Positions 35,171 through 44,732 of a stretch of DNA of 64,000 bases are shown here, in pieces. Position numbers and translations under genes: made by a program. The stretch comes from Pseudomonas mandelii. Its GTDB lineage: Bacteria > Pseudomonadota > Gammaproteobacteria > Pseudomonadales > Pseudomonadaceae. The DNA lies in assembly GCF_900106065.1 (NCBI RefSeq), contig NZ_LT629796.1, positions 2,392,001 through 2,456,000 of the forward strand, read 5' to 3'. Position 1 is the first letter of the stretch; every line of letters begins with the position of its first letter. A model generated the notes under the pieces. It worked only from the letters and a program-made list of their open reading frames with translations. It made no database searches and had not been told where the DNA came from.

Positions 35171-36502
35171 ATGAATTCCCATAAAGTCATTTGGCAGGAA
35201 GGCATGCTGCTGCGTCCGCAGCACTTCCAGCATAACGACCGTTATTACGAGCACCAGATGAAGACCCGCACCCAGTTGCTGGGCAGCTACACCTGGGGCT
35301 TCCTCAATCTGGAAATCGATTTGCAGTTCCTCAACATGGGCAAACTGGTGATCAGCCAGGCCTCGGGGATTCTGCCGGACGGCAGTCTGTTCGAACTCGG
35401 CGGCAACACCGAGCCGTTGGCCCTCGACGTGCCGCCGAACACCGGCAACACGCCGATCTACCTGGCACTGCCGCTGGTCACCGGCAATCACATCGAGTCC
35501 CGCCGCCCGGAGCAATCCGACGTGCTGGCGCGCTATACCGCGTATGAAGCGGAAGTGGCCGACTCCAACGCAGGCGATGACTCCGCCAGCCAGGTCAGCT
35601 GTGGCCGCCCGGACTTCAAACTGTTGCTCGGTGAGCAACAGAGCGACCAGGCTTACGTGAAGCTGAAAATCTGCGACGTGCTCGACACCACGCCCGACGG
35701 CGTAATCAGCCTCGACCCGGATTTCGTGCCGACCTACATTCAGGCGCATGCCTCCAGCTACTTGCTGTCGTGCCTGAAAGAAGTGATCAGCATGCTCGGT
35801 CACCGTGGCGACACCATCGCCGAGCGCATCCGTTCCAACGGCAAGGTCGGTGGCGCGGAAGTCGGCGACTTCATGATGCTGCAACTGATCAACCGCACCG
35901 AACTGCTGCTGCGTCACTACCTCGGCCTGGAGCAGGTTCACCCGGAAGAGTTGTACCGCACGCTGCTGACCATGCTCGGCGACTTGGCAACCTTCTCCAG
36001 CGACAGTAAACGCCCGCGTCTGGACAGCCGTTACCAGCACAGCGACCAGGGCGCGAGCTTCCGCAAACTGATGGAAGCGATTCGTCAGGTGCTGTCGATG
36101 GTGCTCGAACAGCACGCCATCGAACTGGTGCTGCAAGCGCGTCAGTACGGGATCATTGTCTCGCCGTTGCACGACCACAAACTGCTGGGCTCGGCGTCGT
36201 TCGTGCTTGCCGCCAGTGCCAACTGCGACTCCGAAGAATTGCGCCACCGCTTGCCGGCGCACCTCAAGGTCGGCCCGGTGGAGCGCATCCGCCAGCTGGT
36301 CAACCTGCACCTGCCGGGGATCAAGGTCAAACCGTTGCCGGTGGCACCACGGCAGATCGCGTTCCACTCCAACAAAACCTATTTCATTCTCGAACTCAGT
36401 TCCGAAGACCTGGCACAACTCGAGCGCTCCGGCGGCTTCGCGTTCCACGTGTCCGGCGAATTTGCCGAGCTTGAACTGAAATTCTGGGCCATCAGGAACT
36501 GA
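35171..36502 (+). CDS. tssK: T6SS baseplate protein TssK
   Basis: TssK connects the baseplate to the TssJLM membrane complex. The 443-residue protein starts with the very conserved VIWQEGMLLRPQHFQHND and continues with YYEHQMKTRTQLLGSYTWGF. The C-terminal receptor-binding-like domain includes LNLHLPGIKVKPLPVAPRQI-type sequence near residue 375-395. It begins two bases after tssJ. This is hsiJ2 in the HSI-II naming. Confidence 0.96.
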   Translation: MNSHKVIWQEGMLLRPQHFQHNDRYYEHQMKTRTQLLGSYTWGFLNLEIDLQFLNMGKLVISQASGILPDGSLFELGGNTEPLALDVPPNTGNTPIYLALPLVTGNHIESRRPEQSDVLARYTAYEAEVADSNAGDDSASQVSCGRPDFKLLLGEQQSDQAYVKLKICDVLDTTPDGVISLDPDFVPTYIQAHASSYLLSCLKEVISMLGHRGDTIAERIRSNGKVGGAEVGDFMMLQLINRTELLLRHYLGLEQVHPEELYRTLLTMLGDLATFSSDSKRPRLDSRYQHSDQGASFRKLMEAIRQVLSMVLEQHAIELVLQARQYGIIVSPLHDHKLLGSASFVLAASANCDSEELRHRLPAHLKVGPVERIRQLVNLHLPGIKVKPLPVAPRQIAFHSNKTYFILELSSEDLAQLERSGGFAFHVSGEFAELELKFWAIRN

Positions 36503-36507
36503 CCGAC

Positions 36508-37383
36508 ATGATCAAGGACATGGAACATAACCAGGACGATAAAACCGTCCTGCTCGACCGCCAGGGCCACGGCCCTGCTTCGAGTCCGCTGACAGACTTC
36601 GCTGCACCGCCGCGCTTCGAACAGCTTGAAGAACGGATGATTTATGCCGCGCGCCTGCGCCCGGCGGAATCCTTCAACATCAGCCTCAATTCGCTGGTGG
36701 CCGCGGCGTCCGATCTGTTGTCGGAAGTGGTGCGCCTCAAGCACAGCGATACCCGCGAAGACATGTACGCGCTCAACGAGCGCCTGACTGCCGGGCTGAA
36801 ACTGTTTGAAGTGCGCGCCCTGCACAACGGCGCCGAAAGCAGCCAGGTGATGGCCGCGCGTTACGTGCTCTGCACCGTGGTCGACGAAGCCGTCGTGACC
36901 ACGCCGTGGGGCAACGAAAGCGAGTGGTCGCAGATGAGCCTGCTCAGCAGCTTCCACAACGAAACCTTCGGTGGCGAGAAGTTCTTCCAGCTGCTGGATC
37001 GCCTGTCGAAAAACCCGGTCAAGCACCTGCCGATGCTGGAGCTGATGTACCTGTGCCTGTCCCTCGGTTTCGAAGGCAAATACCGGGTGCAAGCCCGCGG
37101 CATGCTCGAACTCGAAGGCATCCGCGACGCCTTGTATCGCCAGATCCGTCAGTTGCGCGGCGATGTGCCTCGTGAGTTGTCGCCGCATTGGGAAGGCTTG
37201 AACGATCAGCGCCGCAGCCTGGTGCGCATCGTGCCGGCGTGGATGGTGGTGCTGTTCACCGTGGTCTGCCTGGTGGTGATGTATTCGGGTTTCGCCTGGG
37301 TATTGGGCGAGCAACGCGAAACCGTTCTGCAACCTTTTCAGCAGCTAGATCCGGCCGCGGTCCAGCCGCAGTCGCAGCCGTAA
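36508..37383 (+). CDS. tssL: T6SS membrane protein TssL (DotU)
   Basis: TssL forms the inner-membrane part of the T6SS trans-envelope complex with TssM. The 291-residue product has an N-terminal cytoplasmic DotU domain (FEQLEERMIYAARLRPAESFN, AARYVLCTVVDEAVVTTPWGN, FFQLLDRL) and a single C-terminal membrane helix (about residues 245-268). It lacks a C-terminal OmpA peptidoglycan-binding domain, so wall anchoring must come from another protein. It starts five bases after tssK. Confidence 0.95.
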   Translation: MIKDMEHNQDDKTVLLDRQGHGPASSPLTDFAAPPRFEQLEERMIYAARLRPAESFNISLNSLVAAASDLLSEVVRLKHSDTREDMYALNERLTAGLKLFEVRALHNGAESSQVMAARYVLCTVVDEAVVTTPWGNESEWSQMSLLSSFHNETFGGEKFFQLLDRLSKNPVKHLPMLELMYLCLSLGFEGKYRVQARGMLELEGIRDALYRQIRQLRGDVPRELSPHWEGLNDQRRSLVRIVPAWMVVLFTVVCLVVMYSGFAWVLGEQRETVLQPFQQLDPAAVQPQSQP

Positions 37384-37396
37384 ACAGGGACGTGTG

Positions 37397-40300
37397 ATGA
37401 AAAAGTTTTTCAAGAAAGTCGGCGCATTCTTGCGCAAGACCTGGGTCTGGACCTTGCTGGTGGTGCTGTTTGTCGCGCTGCTGGTGTGGTTTGTCGGGCC
37501 GCTGCTGGCCGTTGATGACTACAAGTTCTGGGAAGGTTCGACCTCCCGCCTGCTGACCATCAGTGTGCTGTTCCTGATCTGGGGCCTGACCATGGTCTTC
37601 GTCAGCTGGCGCGCTGGCGTACGCAAAAAGGCTATCGAAGACACCGAAGACGGCCAGGATCGTATCCGCCGTGAAGAGCTGATCGACGAAGAGCAGAAAG
37701 AACTTCGCGTGCGCTTCAAGGATGCGTTGAAAACCCTGAAGACCTCGAGCCTGTATCGCGGTCGCAGCGAACGCTGGCGCAGTGACTTGCCGTGGTACTT
37801 GCTGATCGGCCCGCAGGGCAGTGGCAAGACCAGCCTGCTGGACTTCTCGGGCCTTGAGTTTCCGATCAACAAGATCGACCGCAAGCTGACCCGCGACACC
37901 CTCGGCACCCGTCATTGCGACTGGTACTTCGCCGACCACGGTGTGCTGATCGACACCGCCGGGCGTTACCTGACCCAGCCGGATGCCGAAGTCGATGGCA
38001 GTGCCTGGAGCACCTTGCTCGACCTGCTGCGCAAGCGTCGCCGCAACCGTCCGTTGAACGGCGTGCTGGTGACCATCCCGGTTGAATTGCTGCTGGGCAA
38101 CACCGAGCAGGACCTCGACACCCTGGCTCGCCAGGTGCGTGCGCGTCTGCAAGACGTGCATCAGAAACTGCACGTCGATGTGCCGGTTTATCTGGTGCTG
38201 AGCAAGGCGGACAAGCTGCTCGGTTTCGACGAGTTCTTCGATCAACTGACCCGCGAAGAAAGCGATCAGGTGCTCGGCACCAGCTTCCGCAAAGAGCAGA
38301 GCGGCACCGACGTCGCCGTCCTGCGCGCCGAGTTCGAAGAGCTGCTGCGTCGCCTGAACAGCCAGGTGATCATGCGCATGCACCAGGAGCGCGATACCCA
38401 GCGCCGTGGCCGCATCCTCGACTTCCCGCATCAACTGGGGCAGATCGGCGAGCGCCTTTGCCTGTTCGTCGACATGGCGTTCACCGGCAACCGCTACCAG
38501 CGTGTCAGCCAGTTGCGTGGTTTCTACCTGACCAGCGCCCCGCACCTGACTCAAGAGATGGACCAGACCACCGCCGGCATCGGCGCCAGTCTGGGCATGA
38601 GCGCCGGCATGCTGCCGACCTTGCGCAGTGGCCGTTCGCGGTTCATTCACCATTTGCTCAGCCGGGTGATTTTCCCCGAGGCCGACCTGGCCGGTCTGGA
38701 CAAGCGCGAACGCAGCCGCATCCATTGGGGGCAACGTGCCCTTTACGTGGGCGCACTGGCGGCACTGGCGCTGTTCGGCATGCTCTGGGCCGGCGGTTTC
38801 TCCGCCAACTACGAGCGTCTGGAAAACCTGCGCAACCTGGCGACCAACTGGACTCAGCAGCGCTCGGCCCTGACCGCGCGCGATGATTCCATGGCCGTGC
38901 TCAAGACCCTCGACACCAGCTATGCGGCGACCCAGGTCTTCCCGAAAAAAGGTGACGTGTCGTACCACGAGCGTGGCGGCCTGTACCAAGGTGAAGAGGT
39001 CAACCCGGTGGTCAAGGACGCCTACGAGCGTGAGCTCGAAGCGCAATTGCTGCCGAAGGTTGCGACGCTGCTGGAAGGGCAGATCCGCGCCAATATGAAG
39101 GACCGCGAACGCTTGCTCAACAGCCTGCGCGCGTACCTGATGCTGAACATGAAGGATCGTCGCGATGCGGCATGGCTCAAGGATTGGGTCGCCACTGACT
39201 GGTCCCAGCGTTACGCCGGCAACACTGCGGTGCAGAACGGTTTGAACACGCACTTTGAGCGTCTGCTCAAGCAGCCGTTTATCTACCCGCTGAACGATCA
39301 ACTGGTGGCCCAAGCGCGTCAGGTATTGCGCAGCGAGTCGCTGGCCAACGTGGTTTACCGGATGCTGCGCGAGCAGGCCCGCAACCTGCCGGAATACCGT
39401 CTGAGCCAACACATCGGTCCGCAGGCTTCGCTGTTTGTCGGCACCGATTACGTGATCCCGGGGTTCTACACCCAGCAGGGTTATCAGCAGTATTTCTCGG
39501 TTCAGGGCAGCGCGCTGGTCACCGATATCCTGCGTGACAACTGGGTACTGGGCGAAGGCGCGGGCATCAGCGGCATGGACTTGCGTCGCCTGATGGTCGA
39601 ACTGGAGCAATTGTACTTCCGCGACTACGCCAACTTCTGGAGTGAGGCGGTCGGCCAGGTTGCCCTGCCACCGATCAACGATGCGGGCGAGGGCGCCGAG
39701 CAACTGGCGGGCCTGACGTCGGCCAATTCCCCGGTGCTGCAACTGCTGGTGGAAGTGCGCGAGAACACCCGGTTCCCGGCAGAAGCCGAACCGGCTGAGC
39801 AAGCGGCTGAAGCCGCTGGAGCACTGGCCGATCAGAAAGGCAAATTGGGCAAGCTGGGCAAACTGGCGTCTGCCGCAGCGGACCAGGCTTCGGAGATGGC
39901 GGCGATCAAAAACCTGCCGGATACCGCGAAGAAATCCCTGCAACGCCGCTTCGAACCGTTGCACCGTCTGCTGGATGACAACAACGGCCCGGCCGCTGAT
40001 TTGACCCCGGCACTGACGGCGCTCAACGACCTGCAACTGCAACTGGCGAGCCTGGCGCGTGCCAGTTCCCCGGATCAGGCCGCGTTCGAAATGGCCAAGA
40101 CTCGCATGAGCGGCCAGCGTGATGCGCTGAGCAACTTGCGCAATGCCTCGAACCGTCTGCCGCGTCCCGTCAGCGTTTGGTTCAACGTGCTGGCCGAAGA
40201 CACCTGGCGTCTGGTGCTGAACGATTCCTACCAGTACCTGAACCAGCGTTATCAGAGCGAGCTGTACAGCTTCTACGGCAAGGCGATCAACAAGCGCTAC

Positions 40301-40936
40301 CCGTTCAGCGCCCACAGCACCAGCGACGTCGCGATCAGCGACTTCCGCGAGTTCTTCAAGGCGCAGGGCATCAACGATCGCTTCTTCGAGACCTACATGC
40401 GTCCGTTCGTCAGTGGCGATCCAGGCAATTACCGTCTGCGTTCCATCGACGGTCACAGCATGCCGATCTCCAAGGTCTACCTCGACCAGATGGCCGCGGC
40501 CCAAGTGATCCGCCAGAGCTTCTTCTCGGTCAACCCGGCCGAGCCGCAAGTGCAGTTCAAACTGGAGCCGTACACCCTCGACCCGGCTGTCAGCCGTTCC
40601 GAGTTCAAGTTTGGCGACAAGACCATCGAATACCGTCACGGCCCGATCGTGCCGGTGTCCTTCAAATGGCCGACCGACGCTGAAGACGGTCGCACCAGCC
40701 TGGTCCTCGACAAAATGGCTGGCCGCCCGATCGGCATCGAGAAGAACACCGGCCCGTGGTCGCTGTTCCGTCTGTTCGACCTGATGCAGACCGAGTACCT
40801 GAACGGTCGCGACGTGATGGTCCTGAAAGCTGACGTGGGTGGCCTGCGCGCCAATTACCTGCTCAGCAGCCAGCGCACGCCGAACCCGTTCGACATGGGC
40901 GTGCTGCGCACCTTCCGTATGCCGGTGCAGCTCTGA
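37397..40936 (+). CDS. tssM: T6SS membrane protein TssM (IcmF)
   Basis: TssM is the large inner-membrane and periplasmic channel component joining TssL to TssJ. The 1179-residue protein has two N-terminal membrane helices (about 17-42 and 52-73), a cytoplasmic NTPase-like domain with an intact Walker A GPQGSGKTS (about 138-146), a third helix (about 448-468), and a long periplasmic part ending in the TssJ-binding beta domain. ATG 37397 is preferred to the GTG one codon earlier. Its last base overlaps stp1. Confidence 0.96.
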   Translation: MKKFFKKVGAFLRKTWVWTLLVVLFVALLVWFVGPLLAVDDYKFWEGSTSRLLTISVLFLIWGLTMVFVSWRAGVRKKAIEDTEDGQDRIRREELIDEEQKELRVRFKDALKTLKTSSLYRGRSERWRSDLPWYLLIGPQGSGKTSLLDFSGLEFPINKIDRKLTRDTLGTRHCDWYFADHGVLIDTAGRYLTQPDAEVDGSAWSTLLDLLRKRRRNRPLNGVLVTIPVELLLGNTEQDLDTLARQVRARLQDVHQKLHVDVPVYLVLSKADKLLGFDEFFDQLTREESDQVLGTSFRKEQSGTDVAVLRAEFEELLRRLNSQVIMRMHQERDTQRRGRILDFPHQLGQIGERLCLFVDMAFTGNRYQRVSQLRGFYLTSAPHLTQEMDQTTAGIGASLGMSAGMLPTLRSGRSRFIHHLLSRVIFPEADLAGLDKRERSRIHWGQRALYVGALAALALFGMLWAGGFSANYERLENLRNLATNWTQQRSALTARDDSMAVLKTLDTSYAATQVFPKKGDVSYHERGGLYQGEEVNPVVKDAYERELEAQLLPKVATLLEGQIRANMKDRERLLNSLRAYLMLNMKDRRDAAWLKDWVATDWSQRYAGNTAVQNGLNTHFERLLKQPFIYPLNDQLVAQARQVLRSESLANVVYRMLREQARNLPEYRLSQHIGPQASLFVGTDYVIPGFYTQQGYQQYFSVQGSALVTDILRDNWVLGEGAGISGMDLRRLMVELEQLYFRDYANFWSEAVGQVALPPINDAGEGAEQLAGLTSANSPVLQLLVEVRENTRFPAEAEPAEQAAEAAGALADQKGKLGKLGKLASAAADQASEMAAIKNLPDTAKKSLQRRFEPLHRLLDDNNGPAADLTPALTALNDLQLQLASLARASSPDQAAFEMAKTRMSGQRDALSNLRNASNRLPRPVSVWFNVLAEDTWRLVLNDSYQYLNQRYQSELYSFYGKAINKRYPFSAHSTSDVAISDFREFFKAQGINDRFFETYMRPFVSGDPGNYRLRSIDGHSMPISKVYLDQMAAAQVIRQSFFSVNPAEPQVQFKLEPYTLDPAVSRSEFKFGDKTIEYRHGPIVPVSFKWPTDAEDGRTSLVLDKMAGRPIGIEKNTGPWSLFRLFDLMQTEYLNGRDVMVLKADVGGLRANYLLSSQRTPNPFDMGVLRTFRMPVQL

Positions 40937-41664
40937 TGCTGGTTGCCAGTCCCTGGCGCAGCGCTGCGCGTACCGATCCGGGCAAGGTTCGGGCGCGCAA
41001 CGAAGATGCTTTCCTCGACTGTCCACAGCAGGGGCTGTGGGTGGTCGCGGACGGCATGGGCGGTCATCAGGGTGGCGACATCGCCAGCCAGTTGATCGTC
41101 GCCAGCCTGGCGGAATTGCCGGTGCAGGACGACTTCGACGAACGACTCAAAGGCATTCGCCAGTGCCTGCACTGGTTGAATCGCCGCTTGGGTCAGGAGT
41201 TGACCGTCACCGCCGGGCGCCATGACAGCATCATGGGCAGCACCGTGGTGGCGCTGCTGGTGGAAGGCAATCGAGCGGCCTGTATCTGGGCCGGCGACAG
41301 CCGTTGCTACCTGTGGCGCGGCCAGCGTTTGTATCAGCTGTCCAAGGACCATTCGCTGCAACAGCAACTGATCGACGAGCAAAACATGAGCGTCGAGGAC
41401 GCCCGTGCGCATCCGTCGGCCCATGCCCTGACCCGTGCGGTCGGGGCGGCTGATGTGCTGACGCTGGACGTGCTCGAACTCGAGGTCTACCCCGGCGATA
41501 CGTTTCTGTTGTGCAGCGACGGTTTGTACCAAGGGCTCAGCAGCGATGCCTTGGGCAACGCCCTGAGCCTGACCGCGCCGCACGTTGCGCTGGAGCGTCT
41601 GTTCGACGGCGCCTTGCGTGGCTCGGCCCGGGACAACCTGACTGCCGTGGTGATCCGACAATGA
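40936..41664 (+). CDS. stp1: PP2C-type Ser/Thr phosphatase Stp1
   Basis: Stp1 reverses Stk1 phosphorylation in T6SS control. The 242-residue product has the PP2C metal-site motifs: VRARNEDAFLD (about 16-26), VADGMGGHQGGDIAS (about 37-51), GDSRCYLWR (about 117-125), LLCSDGLYQGL and the final DNLTAVVI. It overlaps tssM by one base and stk1 by four (ATGA). Its position matches stp1 of HSI-II. Confidence 0.93.
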   Translation: MLVASPWRSAARTDPGKVRARNEDAFLDCPQQGLWVVADGMGGHQGGDIASQLIVASLAELPVQDDFDERLKGIRQCLHWLNRRLGQELTVTAGRHDSIMGSTVVALLVEGNRAACIWAGDSRCYLWRGQRLYQLSKDHSLQQQLIDEQNMSVEDARAHPSAHALTRAVGAADVLTLDVLELEVYPGDTFLLCSDGLYQGLSSDALGNALSLTAPHVALERLFDGALRGSARDNLTAVVIRQ

Positions 41665-42662
41665 CCCAACTCATGCCGCCGCTCGACGACCTGCTGGTGA
41701 CCGACGAGGAAGCCAATAACCTGACTTACTTCGCGTTCGCCAAGTCGCATAAAGCTGAGCCCGCGCTGGCGCCAACCAAGGCCAGCATCGGCGAAATGCC
41801 CGACGTGCTCGCAGGCCGTTACCGCATCGAGCGTCTGCTCGGTGCCGGCGGCATGGGCGCGGTTTACCGCGCACGGGACTTGCTGAGCGAACAGTTCGGC
41901 GATCCCGACCCTTACATCGCGCTGAAAATCCTCAGCGAAGAATTTGCCGAATCGCCGGACGCCAGCGCCTTGCTCTACAGCGAGTTCGCTCTGATCCGGC
42001 GCCTGCGCCACGACAACGTGCTGCGCTTGCACAGCTTTGAAGTGGACACCGATTGCCAGCGCGCCTTCATCACCATGGAACTCATGCGTGGGCTGACCCT
42101 GGACAAACTGCTCTGCGAGCGCCCCTTGGGCCTGCCGTGGAAAGAACTGCGCGACATCGCGCTGCCGCTGCTCGACGCGCTGGCCTACGCCCACGCTCGC
42201 GGCGTGCTGCACGGTGACATGAAACCGAGCAACGTGATGCTCAGCGAAGAAGGCGTGCGCCTGTTCGACTTCGGCCTCGGCCAGGCTGAAGAGGGCATCC
42301 TGCCTGGCTTGCCACACCTGAGCCGCGACCGCTTCAACGCCTGGACCCCGGGCTACGCCGCCCCCGAACTGCTTGAAGGTCAACCGCTGTCGGCCAGTGC
42401 AGATGTTTACGGCGTGGCCTGCGTGCTCTACGAACTGGCGGGCGGCAAACACCCGTTCCGCCGCTTGCCGTCGACCGAAGCCCGCGACGGCCACCTCGAA
42501 CGCGAGCTGCACGCTCCACGAAATCTACCGAAACACTGCTGGCCAGCCCTGCGAACGGCGCTGGCTTTCGATGCGGCCAAGCGCACCATCACCGCCGCCC
42601 AACTGCGTGACGCCCTGGGCGCCACTTCGTCTTTGCTGCAACGCCTGCGACTGCGGGCGTAA
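41661..42662 (+). CDS. stk1: Ser/Thr protein kinase Stk1
   Basis: Stk1 is a Hanks-type kinase that acts with Fha in post-translational T6SS control. The 333-residue protein has the glycine loop LGAGGMGAVYRA (about 59-70), the catalytic loop HGDMKPSN (about 190-197; HGD instead of the common HRD) and DFG in LFDFGLGQ. There is no membrane helix or extracellular sensor, unlike PpkA. The ATG lies in the stp1 stop. An in-frame longer version would run inside stp1 and is rejected. Confidence 0.92.
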   Translation: MTQLMPPLDDLLVTDEEANNLTYFAFAKSHKAEPALAPTKASIGEMPDVLAGRYRIERLLGAGGMGAVYRARDLLSEQFGDPDPYIALKILSEEFAESPDASALLYSEFALIRRLRHDNVLRLHSFEVDTDCQRAFITMELMRGLTLDKLLCERPLGLPWKELRDIALPLLDALAYAHARGVLHGDMKPSNVMLSEEGVRLFDFGLGQAEEGILPGLPHLSRDRFNAWTPGYAAPELLEGQPLSASADVYGVACVLYELAGGKHPFRRLPSTEARDGHLERELHAPRNLPKHCWPALRTALAFDAAKRTITAAQLRDALGATSSLLQRLRLRA

Positions 42663-42690
42663 CGGATGACTACCGAACAGGGAGCAAGCA

Positions 42691-44727
42691 ATGTTCAACT
42701 CAGCTAACGAAACCCACTTCAGCCTCACTGTTGAAGACTACGTGGGCGACCTGCAAGTGCTGTCGTTCACCGGCACTGAAGGCATCAGCCAGCCGTATCG
42801 CTTCGACCTGGAACTGGTCAGCGAAAACCCCGATCTGGACCTGGAAAAACTCCTGCACAAACAGGCGTTCCTGGCGTTCGATCCGCAGGGCTCCGGCATC
42901 CATGGCCAGATCTACCGCGTCGCCCAAGGCGATGCCGGCAAGCGCCTGACCCGCTACAAAATCTCTCTGGTGCCGCAACTGCAATACCTGCATCACCGCA
43001 CCAACCAGCGCATCTACCAGCAGATGTCCGCGCCGAAAATCATCGCGCTGATCCTCGACGAGCACGGCATCAAGGGCAACGCCTACCGCTTCCAGCTCAG
43101 CCAGCCGTGCCCGGATCGCGACTACTGCGTGCAGTACGACGAAACCGACCTGCACTTCGTCCAGCGCCTGTGCGAAGAGGAAGGTATTCACTACCACTTC
43201 CAGCACAGCGACAAAGCCCATCTGCTGGTCTTCGGCGACGACCAGACCGTGTTCCCGAAGCTCGGGCAGCCAACCGCGTATGTGCAAGGCAGCGGCATGG
43301 TCGCCGACGAGCCCGTCATCAAAGGCTTCAAACTGCGCCTCGAAACCCGCACCGGCCGCGTCACGCGCCGCGACTACGATTTCGAAAAACCGCGCCTGCA
43401 ACTCGAAGCCGCCTACAAACCCGACGGCGAAAGCACCGAACCGGATCTGGAAGATTACGACTACCCCGGCCGCTTCCTCGACCGCGCGCGCGGCAAATTC
43501 CTCAGCCAACGCGCCCTCGAACGCCACCGCGCCGACTACCAGCAAGCCGAAGGCCACGGCGACCAGACCACCCTCGTTAGCGGCCACTTCCTGGAAATGT
43601 CCGACCACCCGCGCACCGAGTGGAACGACCTCTGGCTGCTCACCGAAATCGTCCACGAAGGCAAACAGCCGCAAGTCCTCGAAGAGTCCGTGACCAGCGA
43701 CACCACCGACAACAAAGACGACTTCCACCAGGGCTACCGAAACCGCTTCCTCGCCACCCCATGGAACGTCTTCTACCGCCCCGCGCTGGAACACCCGAAA
43801 CCCCGCGTCCTCGGCAGCCAGACCGCCATGGTCACCGGGCCCAAGGGCGAAGAAATCCACTGCGATCAGTACGGCCGCATCAAAGTGCAATTCCACTGGG
43901 ACCGCGAAGGCCAGGCCGACGACAAAACCAGTTGCTGGATGCGCGTGTCTTCGAGCTGGGCCGGGGATCGCTACGGCGCCATCGTCATTCCGCGTATTGG
44001 GATGGAAGTGCTGGTAACGTTCCTTGAAGGGGATCCCGATCAGCCGTTGGTGACCGGGTGCCTGTACCACAAGGAAAACCAGGTCCCCTACGAATTGCCG
44101 GCGAACAAAACCCGCACCGTCTTCAAAACCCTCAGCTCCCCAGGGGGCGGTGGGTTCAATGAACTGCGGATTGAAGACAAGAAAGGGGCCGAGCAGATCT
44201 TTATTCACGCCCAACGGGATTGGGATGAAAACATTGAGCATGATCAGAAGATTCGCGTGGGGAATGAACGCCACGACACGGTGGTGAAGAACACCTACAC
44301 CGAGCTGAAAGCCGAAGAACACCGCACCACCATCGCCGACCGCAAGGTTGAAGCGCGGCTGGATGATCACCTGACGATTGGGCAGAACCAGCACGTGAAG
44401 CTCGGGACTGCGCAGCTGACGAGTGTCGGGAAAGAGATTCATCTGAAGGCTGGGGCGAAGATTGTTATTGAAGCTGGCAGCGAACTCACCATTTTGGGGG
44501 GAGGGAGCTTTATCAAGCTGGATGCTGGCGGGGTGACGGTTGTTGGGCCGGTGGTGAAGATTAATGCGGGTGGTTCGGCAGGGAGCGGGACGGGGATTGG
44601 GATTAAGCCGCCGGTGTTGCCGGGGGCGGCGGATAAGGATAAGGCGGGGAGTTTGATGGATCAGGCGTTGGGGAATGCTGTGCCTGAGAAGGTTAAACCG
44701 AAGGCTTTTTTTGTGTTTTCTGAGTGA
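42691..44727 (+). CDS. tssI: T6SS spike protein VgrG
   Basis: VgrG forms the trimeric spike at the tip of the T6SS tube. The 678-residue product has the gp27-like head (about 1-370; GDLQVLSFTGTEGISQPYRF near 17-36), the gp5 OB-fold (QYGRIKVQFHWDREG, CWMRVSSSWAGDRYG, GDPDQPLVTG) and the repetitive beta-prism, ending in a 50-residue Gly/Pro-rich tail (GSAGSGTGIGIKPPVL and beyond). No enzymatic domain is fused. From about 44,000 to the end the codon use shifts from C-ending to T/G-ending codons, while the protein stays intact. The tail leads straight into the effector module and probably helps to load it. Confidence 0.96.
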   Translation: MFNSANETHFSLTVEDYVGDLQVLSFTGTEGISQPYRFDLELVSENPDLDLEKLLHKQAFLAFDPQGSGIHGQIYRVAQGDAGKRLTRYKISLVPQLQYLHHRTNQRIYQQMSAPKIIALILDEHGIKGNAYRFQLSQPCPDRDYCVQYDETDLHFVQRLCEEEGIHYHFQHSDKAHLLVFGDDQTVFPKLGQPTAYVQGSGMVADEPVIKGFKLRLETRTGRVTRRDYDFEKPRLQLEAAYKPDGESTEPDLEDYDYPGRFLDRARGKFLSQRALERHRADYQQAEGHGDQTTLVSGHFLEMSDHPRTEWNDLWLLTEIVHEGKQPQVLEESVTSDTTDNKDDFHQGYRNRFLATPWNVFYRPALEHPKPRVLGSQTAMVTGPKGEEIHCDQYGRIKVQFHWDREGQADDKTSCWMRVSSSWAGDRYGAIVIPRIGMEVLVTFLEGDPDQPLVTGCLYHKENQVPYELPANKTRTVFKTLSSPGGGGFNELRIEDKKGAEQIFIHAQRDWDENIEHDQKIRVGNERHDTVVKNTYTELKAEEHRTTIADRKVEARLDDHLTIGQNQHVKLGTAQLTSVGKEIHLKAGAKIVIEAGSELTILGGGSFIKLDAGGVTVVGPVVKINAGGSAGSGTGIGIKPPVLPGAADKDKAGSLMDQALGNAVPEKVKPKAFFVFSE

Positions 44728-44732
44728 TCGAC

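Noticed and set aside
37256..41026. Open frame of 1256 codons on the - strand opposite tssM
   Set aside because: It is the antisense shadow of tssM with typical low-complexity composition; no ribosome site or family resemblance.
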